Part shown: positions 6,240 through 8,874 of the stretch, piece after piece
Position numbering within the stretch: position 1 is the first letter of the stretch
Layout of the letters: every line of letters starts with the position of its first letter
Origin: JBDHRG01 sp039807445
GTDB lineage: Bacteria; Pseudomonadota; Gammaproteobacteria; Competibacterales; Competibacteraceae
NCBI GenBank assembly: GCA_039807445.1
Contig: JBDHRG010000154.1
Coordinates: 1 to 8,874 of the forward strand
Length of the DNA stretch: 8,874 bases
Direction: 5' to 3'
Notes under the pieces: generated by a model
Told to the model about the DNA's origin: nothing
Seen by the model: only the letters and a program-made list of their open reading frames with translations
The model's database searches: none
Translations under genes and position numbers: made by a program

Positions 6240-6341
6240 CGTGAGACATGAAGCGTTAAACGTGATGTGGGAACGGTGTCAGCGTCTTCGCTCTTCACGC
6301 TTCACGTCTAACATCCTCACCTTATTCCCCATTCCCCGTCA
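6240..6341. repeat. Intergenic degenerate heptad-repeat element, copy 2 (between yciO and the M50 peptidase)
   Basis: It is recognisably the same type of element as at 590-684. Shared words in order are GTGAGAC-RTGA, GTGATG-k-GGGAAC-s-GTG, GTCTTC, CTTCACGCTTCACG, and ATTCCCCAT / ATTCCCCGT units. GACATGAAGCGT (6245-6256) can pair with ACGCTTCACGTC (6297-6308) with one mismatch. Inside the 40-base loop AGCG (6281-6284) and CGCT (6289-6292) can form a small hairpin. This copy is longer and contains insertions relative to copy 1. It may act as a transcript end or stability structure for yciO, but no T-run follows the stem. Confidence 0.78.
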
Positions 6342-6349
6342 CCCGCTCG

Positions 6350-6355
6350 TATAAT
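6350..6355 (+). promoter_or_regulatory. Perfect -10 hexamer immediately before the M50 peptidase gene
   Basis: TATAAT occurs at 6350-6355, only six bases before the ATG at 6362, in otherwise GC-rich DNA. A start about 7 bases after the hexamer would fall on or next to the A of the ATG. No good -35 is seen at 16-18 bases upstream (the region there is the CCCCATTCCCC repeat). The sequence between the hexamer and the ATG (CCTCCG) is not a ribosome binding site. Confidence 0.6.
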
Positions 6356-6361
6356 CCTCCG

Positions 6362-7045
6362 ATGCCCGATCTGACCCCCATCCAGCAGCTCGCCGTGGTG
6401 GCGCTGCCGCTGCTGTTCGCGATCACCCTGCACGAGGTCGCCCACGGCTGGGTGGCGTTGCGCTTCGGCGACAGTACCGCCAAGGCGCTCGGGCGGCTGA
6501 CGCTGAACCCCCTGAAGCACATCGACCCGGTCGGCACGGTGCTGGTGCCGCTGCTGACCTTCGGCCTGCCGATGCTGTTCGGCGGCGGTCCCGGCCTCCT
6601 GTTCGGCTGGGCCAAGCCGGTGCCGGTCGCCGTCGGCCGGCTGCGCAGCCCGCGCCACGACATGGCCTGGGTGGCGCTCGCCGGCCCCGGCGCCAACCTG
6701 GCGATGGCGCTGGTCTGGGCGCTGGCGATGGCGGCCGGGGTCGGGCTCGCGCACGCGGTGCCGCTGATCGGCGAGCCGCTGATCTACATGGGGCGGGCCG
6801 GCGTCATCGTCAACGCGCTGTTCGCGGTGCTGAACCTGCTGCCGCTGCCGCCGCTCGACGGCTCGCGCGTGCTCGCCGCGCTGCTGCCGCCGCGCCAGGC
6901 GCTGTGGCTGGACCAGATGGAGCGCTACGGCTTGATCGTGGTGCTGCTGCTGTTCATGACCGGCATCCTCGGCCGCGTGCTGTGGCCGCTGGTCGGCGCG
7001 CTGAGTTCGCTCTACTTCCTGCTCGTGTCCACCCTCGTCGGCTGA
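6362..7045 (+). CDS. Site-2-protease-family membrane metallopeptidase (M50B-like, YwhC/rhomboid-unrelated type)
   Basis: A 227-residue polytopic membrane protein of the M50 site-2 protease family, zinc peptidases that cut substrates within or near the membrane; the substrate of this small single-domain type is unknown. The zinc motif HEVAH is at 24-28 inside the first membrane segment (HExxH with catalytic E25). The third zinc ligand is D166 in NLLPLPPLDGSR (158-169), the NxxPxPPLDG signature. PLKHIDPVGT (50-59), LFGWAKPVPV (80-89) and VALAGPGANL (104-113) are also typical. Hydrophobic segments lie at about 7-28, 58-73, 102-130, 143-165 and 190-222. It lacks the PDZ domains of RseP. ATG 6362 fits the standard N terminus. 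trpS begins 11 bases after its stop, so the two are probably co-transcribed. Confidence 0.93.
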   Translation: MPDLTPIQQLAVVALPLLFAITLHEVAHGWVALRFGDSTAKALGRLTLNPLKHIDPVGTVLVPLLTFGLPMLFGGGPGLLFGWAKPVPVAVGRLRSPRHDMAWVALAGPGANLAMALVWALAMAAGVGLAHAVPLIGEPLIYMGRAGVIVNALFAVLNLLPLPPLDGSRVLAALLPPRQALWLDQMERYGLIVVLLLFMTGILGRVLWPLVGALSSLYFLLVSTLVG

Positions 7046-7056
7046 ATCACTGCACC

Positions 7057-8067
7057 ATGACCCGCATCCTGACCGGCATCACCACCACCGGCACGCCGCA
7101 CCTCGGCAACTACGCCGGCGCGATCCGCCCGGCGATCGAAGCCAGCCGCCGCGGCGACGCCGAGTACTTCTTCTTCCTCGCCGACTACCACGCGCTGATC
7201 AAGTGCCAGGAACCCGAGCGCATCAACCGCTCGCGCCTGGAGATCGCGGCGACCTGGCTGGCGATGGGGCTCGATCCGGACAAGGTGACGTTCTACCGCC
7301 AGTCGGACGTCCCCGAGATCACCGAACTGACCTGGATGCTGACCTGCGTCACCGCCAAGGGGCTGATGAACCGCGCGCACGCCTACAAGGCCGCGGTGCA
7401 GGCGAACCTGGATTCGGGCGATGCCGATCCCGACAAGGGCGTCACGATGGGGCTGTTCAGCTACCCGATGCTGATGGCGGCCGACATCCTGATGTTCAAC
7501 GCCCACAAGGTGCCGGTCGGCAAGGACCAGATCCAGCACATCGAGATGGCGCGCGACATCGCGCAGCGCTTCAACCACATCTACGGCGGCGAGTTCTTCG
7601 TGCTGCCCGAGGCGGTGGTCGACGAAGACACCGCGCTGTTGCAAGGGCTCGACGGGCGCAAGATGAGCAAGAGCTACGACAACACCATCCCGCTGTTCGA
7701 GCCGGAAAAGATGCTGCGCAAGCTGGTGATGCGCATCAAGACCAATTCGCAGGCACCGGGCGAACCCAAGGACCCCGAGGGCTCGACGCTGTTCCAGATC
7801 TACCAGGCCTTCGCCACGCCCGAGCAGACCGAGGCGGTCCGCGCGCGCTATGTCGAGGGGATCGCCTGGGGCGAGATGAAGCAGGTGCTGTTCGAGCAGC
7901 TGAACGGCATCCTCGCCGAGCCGCGCGCGCGCTACGAAGCGCTGATGGCGAAGCCGGCGGAGATCGAGCGCGCCCTGCAGGTAGGCGCCGAGAAGGCGCG
8001 TGCGCGCGCCGTGCCCTTCCTGGGCGAGCTGCGCGCGGCGGTCGGGCTGCGCGCGCTGGGCGGCTGA
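7057..8067 (+). CDS. trpS: Tryptophan--tRNA ligase
   Basis: Class I aminoacyl-tRNA synthetase that charges tRNA-Trp with tryptophan using ATP in the cytoplasm. The protein has 336 residues, normal for the family. The N-terminal signature MTRILTGITTTGTPHLGNY contains the HIGH-equivalent PHLGN (14-18). The tryptophan-binding and dimer core includes LFSYPMLMAADILMFNAHKVPVG and DQIQHIEMARDIAQRFN. The KMSKS loop is at 202-206 (GRKMSKSYDN). It belongs to the TTGTPHLGN branch, clearly different from the E. coli enzyme (FSGAQPSGELTIGNY). ATG 7057 is used because the signature starts at once; the frame is open further upstream only as shadow of the M50 gene. No Shine-Dalgarno is visible, so translation may depend on the M50 stop 11 bases before. 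All catalytic signatures are intact. Confidence 0.97.
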   Translation: MTRILTGITTTGTPHLGNYAGAIRPAIEASRRGDAEYFFFLADYHALIKCQEPERINRSRLEIAATWLAMGLDPDKVTFYRQSDVPEITELTWMLTCVTAKGLMNRAHAYKAAVQANLDSGDADPDKGVTMGLFSYPMLMAADILMFNAHKVPVGKDQIQHIEMARDIAQRFNHIYGGEFFVLPEAVVDEDTALLQGLDGRKMSKSYDNTIPLFEPEKMLRKLVMRIKTNSQAPGEPKDPEGSTLFQIYQAFATPEQTEAVRARYVEGIAWGEMKQVLFEQLNGILAEPRARYEALMAKPAEIERALQVGAEKARARAVPFLGELRAAVGLRALGG

Positions 8068-8074
8068 GGCGCGC

Positions 8075-8874
8075 GTGACGGCGGCGATCGAGTGCGGGGC
8101 CCCGACGGCGGACGGCGAGCCGCTCGCGCGCGTGCGCGGCGAAGCGTTCACGCAGTCGCAGCTGCCGCCCGACCTCTACATCCCGCCCGATGCGCTGGAA
8201 GTGTTCCTCGACGCCTTCGAGGGGCCGCTCGACCTGCTGCTGTACTTGATCAAGCGCCAGAACCTCGACATCCTCGACATCCCGATCGCCGAGATCAGCG
8301 CGCAGTACATCGAGTACATCGCGCTGATGCAGGAGATGAAGTTCGAGCTCGCCGCCGAGTACCTGCTGATGGCGGCCTGGCTGGCCGAGATCAAGTCGCG
8401 GATGCTGCTGCCGCGCCCGCCCGCGGCCGGTGGCGACGACGAAGGGCCGGACCCGCGCGCCGAGCTGGTGCGCCGGCTGCAGGAGTACGAGCGCTTCAAG
8501 CAGGCCGCCGCGGAGCTCGATGCGCTACCCAGGCTCGAGCGCGACGTGTTCGCCGCCTCGGCCGAGCTCGCCGTGTGCGAGGTGGTGCGCACCCCGCCGA
8601 CGGTCGAGCTGGTCGAGCTGCTGCAGGCGCTGCGCGCCGTGCTCGAGCGCGCCGAGTTGCACACGCGCCACCAGGTGGCGCTGGAGCCGCTGTCGGTGCG
8701 CGAGCGCATGAGCCGCATCCTCGAGCGGGTCGATGCGGTGCGCTTCACCTTGTTCACCGAGCTGTTCGCCGTGTCCGAAGGCCGCCGCGGCGTGGTGGTG
8801 ACGTTCATCGCCGTGCTCGAGCTGATCCGCGAGCGCCTGCTCGAGCTGGTGCAGCACGCAGCCTTCGCGCCGAT
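8075..8874 (+). CDS. scpA: Segregation and condensation protein A (kleisin), 3' end beyond the window
   Basis: ScpA is the kleisin subunit that closes the SMC ring and, with ScpB, drives chromosome condensation and segregation. About 266 codons are visible and the frame is open to the window edge. After a variable N-terminal stretch (about 30 residues) comes LPPDLYIPPDALEVFLDAF, then EGPLDLLLYLIKRQNLDILD, the diagnostic N-terminal SMC-binding region. It continues with FELAAEYLLMAAWLAEIKSRMLLPRP, an acidic linker (GGDDEGPDPR), RAELVRRLQEYERFKQAA, and a C-terminal winged-helix part with VVVTFIAVLELIRERLLELV. GTG 8075 is the first start after the trpS stop (7 bases away) and has GAGG at 8066-8069; a later in-frame GTG (8132) would shorten only the variable part. 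The frame ends without a stop only because the window ends. scpB would be expected next. Confidence 0.94.
   Translation, partial: MTAAIECGAPTADGEPLARVRGEAFTQSQLPPDLYIPPDALEVFLDAFEGPLDLLLYLIKRQNLDILDIPIAEISAQYIEYIALMQEMKFELAAEYLLMAAWLAEIKSRMLLPRPPAAGGDDEGPDPRAELVRRLQEYERFKQAAAELDALPRLERDVFAASAELAVCEVVRTPPTVELVELLQALRAVLERAELHTRHQVALEPLSVRERMSRILERVDAVRFTLFTELFAVSEGRRGVVVTFIAVLELIRERLLELVQHAAFAP

Noticed and set aside
6231..6361. Rho-independent terminator for yciO in the 6245-6308 dyad
   Set aside because: The stem has a 40-base loop and is followed by mixed sequence, not a T-run; the dyad is better described as part of the heptad element.
7012..8151. 379-codon open frame antisense to trpS
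   Set aside because: It has shadow composition, spans the M50 end, all of trpS and the scpA start on the opposite strand, and has no recognisable domain.

Overview
The window is very GC-rich, densely coding chromosomal DNA with strongly G/C-ending codons and housekeeping genes on both strands. The family set (ZipA next to LigA, a YciB-YciI-BolA-parvulin cluster, YciO, an M50 protease, a TTGTPHLGN-type TrpS and ScpA) points to a high-GC proteobacterium. I lean towards a gammaproteobacterium near the Xanthomonadales or Nevskiales, because the long LigA with an extra block before its BRCT domain resembles, from memory, Xanthomonas LigA. A betaproteobacterium cannot be excluded from sequence alone. 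No phage, insertion sequence, CRISPR array, rRNA or tRNA gene is visible.

Layout: positions 2-583 hold the C-terminal end of zipA (its start lies outside the window), followed by ligA (685-3036), both rightward. Positions 3037-3405 contain no intact gene; they hold the decayed remains of an EAL (cyclic-di-GMP phosphodiesterase) domain. A leftward, tightly packed operon runs from 5414 down to 3406: yciB, yciI, bolA and a secreted parvulin-type prolyl isomerase. A divergent intergenic region (5415-5600) separates it from a rightward series: yciO (5601-6230), a site-2-protease-like membrane peptidase (6362-7045), trpS (7057-8067) and scpA (from 8075, running off the right edge).

How the genes work together: zipA (FtsZ anchoring), ligA (nick sealing in replication and repair) and scpA (SMC-kleisin chromosome condensation) are chromosome-cycle and division genes. 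yciB is an inner-membrane envelope and septation protein, and the parvulin acts on exported proteins in the periplasm. bolA links to iron-sulfur and glutaredoxin biology and to morphology control. trpS and yciO belong to the translation and tRNA sphere.

The most notable non-genic signal is a pair of related intergenic elements built from degenerate 7-base units with partial dyad symmetry, one just before ligA (590-684) and one before the M50 peptidase (6240-6341). Other points of interest are an apparent internal duplication of a helix-hairpin-helix unit in LigA, the EAL relic, a perfect -10 box so close to the M50 start that its transcript may be leaderless, and an 11-base inverted repeat in the divergent promoter region. 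I found no convincing undescribed multi-gene system.
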